This document shows, piece after piece, positions 61,553 to 64,000 of a stretch of 64,000 nucleotides of DNA; the stretch's first letter is position 1, and each line of letters begins with the position of its first letter. A program made the position numbers and the translations under genes. The stretch spans positions 22,297,323 through 22,361,322 of the forward strand of contig NC_058064.1 of NCBI RefSeq assembly GCF_020085105.1. The letters run 5' to 3'. This stretch comes from Siniperca chuatsi. Lineage: Eukaryota; Chordata; Actinopteri; Centrarchiformes; Sinipercidae. Below the pieces are notes generated by a model. That model was given only the letters and a program-made list of their open reading frames with translations, was not told the origin of the DNA and made no database searches.

Positions 61553-63164
61553 TCGTTGGGAATCCCCCGGCGAGAATGTGAGAGAGTGGTACTGTGAGTG
61601 GTTTTGGTCTGGTGTTCACAGACAGCTGATGTTGTCTGGTTCTGGTGTTCAATCATTCAATCACTTGTCCAAGGTCCTTGTTGTTTCACTGATGTTGTGT
61701 TCCCCACAGCTGTAACATGTGATCAAGATGATGTCATACACAAGGCCAGTCTCCCTCAGTTTTCCACTTATATGTAAACTACTTGTTTTTAGGTGAATTA
61801 AGTTCTATACTTATGTCACATGATGACAACAGAGGTGTCTCCATGACAAAGACTATCTGCTGATGTAGACCACGAGATCTGGAAGAAAACTCTGTGAATA
61901 AGTGAATAAGTGGATTTTAAGTGGATTTTGTCAAAATACTATTCATCCACATCCAGAATGAATTTTCACTTTCAAAAATTAAATAGAATCTTAGATCAAT
62001 AAATCTTTCCAATTTCAAATCTTTGACTGAATTGTTGATTCACTCTGCAGACACCAGAGTGCTGTTGTGATGTTGGCCCTGATTTGTGCTCTATATGGAG
62101 GATTACAGGTCATAGAGCTGCTGCTGTACACACAATATGACATGTTGACTACTCCAGTGGTTCTCTCAGCTTTGTTTCTCATATTACACAGAGAACGGCT
62201 TCTGTTTGTTTATTGCTTATCATATCTTGCCAAAGTATTTAAAATATTATATTTTATACTATTTTGTATTATTTCCTTGTGCCAGTAATCTATGTGTCCT
62301 ACACTGTTGGAAAGGCTCTCTAACAATCTTTATTTGGATTTGCACATGAAGCTTACCACACAGTTTAATCACAAGCAGGACCATTTGTTTACATTAAACT
62401 TTAAGCTGAAGTATAGTGGACGTTTAACCTGCATGAATAAGCACAGTGCGTAACTACACTGAAACAACCAAAGGCTTTCATGGACATGGATATTCAAAGG
62501 AGCCAATCATGCTACCCAGATTAAAATGTTTTTTCTTCTTTAGCCTACGTGCAATGAAAAACACAATGTGTGCAATTTGAATACCCTGTCTTATATTATG
62601 GCTTTCCTTTTCTTCAAACTTGTTTAAAGGGACATAACATTGCTGTTGTTTACAGATAGGATTCTACCTGTTCTGTTAAGTTGTGTGGTGTATATCTGTA
62701 CTGATATAATCCAATCTATGTACTGTTGATGTAAGAGTATTATGTGGTTGAAACCTGAAATAAATCTGAGGAAAGTAATGTACATAGATTATTTATTATG
62801 GATTCTTTTATAACAGAGGAAAATAATTGAACCGGAAAAAGATAAGTGCTGTTAGACCCCCATAAAAGACCTTCATTGTCAAACAAAACTGAATCCTTAC
62901 ATGAACACACTGATAAAAATGTTATTTGCAATATACCCTCATTCCTGGAAAACTTTTACTGGTGGAGCTTTTGCCTTTTTCCCATGGATAAAAGGCCAGA
63001 TGTAGAAGACAACACATCAACTTGAAATATTGCCTACAATGCAGTTTAACAGCACCAAGCTTGATTGAGAACAAAGGTATTTAGTAAAACCATGAAAGCA
63101 CAATATAAAGTGAAATAATAAAAGCCTTAAAACTCAATTTTAAATAGATTTTCTCAGGGCCCCT
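61553..63164. other. intergenic DNA, nothing recognised
   Basis: AT-rich sequence with short frames (for example 62067-62288, hydrophobic but without known motif). Confidence 0.3.
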
Positions 63165-63335
63165 CTAAAAAATGGGGCCTGAAGATTGCGTAAGAATGCA
63201 GGTGTTGCCTTATGGCTCAGTTTAGATTTCAGTTAGTTTTAGTTATTGCCAAATTGTGGACCTGGAGCTTTTTGGCCCCCTGAGAATCTGGGGCCCCTGG
63301 GTAGTTGCTGCATTTCCTGGTTGGTAATCCAGCCT
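63165..63335. repeat. right end of a hAT-like repeat (family with 55100)
   Basis: It has tctggggcccctgggtagtt and ggttggtaatccagcc, matching the end of 55100-55258 in the same orientation. Confidence 0.45.
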
Positions 63336-64000
63336 TGCATCCTCCTGTCGGAGTGATGAACCAAAAGCAGTTAAATTAAGTTAATTAATATTAAAAGCAA
63401 GTTAATTCAGTTGCAGATCCTCTAATGACTACTATTTGCTGTCTCCAAGCCCAACATCTCTCTTGAAATAGGTCATGAATTTTCCGGTCCAAATCTCGGC
63501 AAATCCAGGTGCAACATCTATTCAAACAACCCTATTCTGACTTAATAGAACAAATTGCAAACCATTTAAAAAAACTGACATGAACAAATCTACATGCACA
63601 TTGCACCAGTCGCTGTGTCTACTTATTTGTTCTATGAAGGTATGATCATTTTGATTTGTCTTTGTTAAACAGCATATTAATAATATAGGTTATTATATAT
63701 AACATGATTTCACAGGTGCGCTGTCCAATTCTTCTTACAGCGTTTGGACCTCTTACACCCTCCTACATTCAGGCACTTATTGTGATCATGCAGGTGATGT
63801 TGGTTGAAGTCAGTGAAAGTTCAGTACTTGTTGCTGGGGATGGACTTTGGACTGTGAGCATCAGTTTCCTTCAGGACCTATGTCAAAGTATCCTAGATTC
63901 TATTGAAACAGCTCCTCCTGCAGCCTTCTCAGAGCCACCAGTGGATCCTCTTTGAAATGTGGTTCATGCTGGGAGGACATTTTGGAGATGTAGCCTTGAT
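63336..64000. other. window end, no assigned gene
   Basis: A plus frame at 63704-63955 (QVRCPILLTAFGPLTP..., ending PPVDPL) is hydrophobic and then acidic but matches no family I know. It could continue into a gene beyond the window only by splicing, as it has its own stop. Confidence 0.25.

Overview
The window reads as nuclear DNA from a teleost fish. Coding exons are short and bounded by GT/AG splice sites, introns run to 11.6 kb, and much of the sequence is repeats typical of teleosts: L2 and Rex1/CR1-like LINEs, Ty3/Gypsy, Tc1, hAT, Crypton, Penelope-like elements, and a tRNA-derived SINE with an intact RNA polymerase III B-box. The species cannot be named from the sequence. All identifications come from reading the translations; no database search was run.

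Three host genes are supported, all on the + strand. (1) The last two coding exons of tmem178b (1811-1948 and 6443-6693); earlier exons lie to the left of the window. (2) A complete makorin-1 gene (mkrn1): eight coding exons between 18047 and 49318 joining to 1296 nt (431 residues), with zinc fingers in the order CCCH, CCCH, CCCH, Cys/His, RING, CCCH and a poly(A) signal at 49448. (3) A single-exon tmem121b (CECR6 family), 52535-53707, 390 residues. No functional link between the three is evident. One further possible minus-strand coding segment (57791-58066) could not be assigned.

Most of the remaining sequence is mobile DNA. 9735-15862 is a decayed L2-like LINE carrying two insertions: an antisense 103-bp L2 3' fragment (10648-10750, 8-bp duplication cattcaat) and a degenerate Ty3/Gypsy element (11087-13450, 5-bp duplication actag, ends TGTCAG...CTGACA). 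mkrn1 intron 2 holds two copies of a GGGCCCGAGC-bounded repeat, a LINE reverse-transcriptase relic, hAT ends, a 102-bp AT tract, an R4/Dong-like LINE fragment split by a short palindromic Penelope-like insertion, and a Rex1-like 3' end. Intron 4 holds a perfect 33-bp hairpin MITE, two hAT MITEs and a Crypton tyrosine-recombinase fragment. Intron 7 holds the deepest nest: a Penelope-like fold-back element with a GIY-YIG reading frame (42293-43144) inside a palindromic Tc1-like transposon (42224-44564) inside a Rex1-like LINE 3' end, followed by a nearly complete minus-strand Rex1/CR1-like LINE (45323-48115).

The intergenic stretches (6.7-18 kb, 49.3-52.5 kb, 53.7-64 kb) contain SINEs, L2 3' ends, a Tc1 relic, microsatellites and sequence in which nothing was recognised. 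I saw no bacterial-type system, CRISPR array, operon or rRNA/tRNA gene. The most unusual material is the pair of palindromic Penelope-like insertions with 13-bp target duplications and a possible eroded hammerhead ribozyme, the datable nests, and the Crypton inside the makorin intron.
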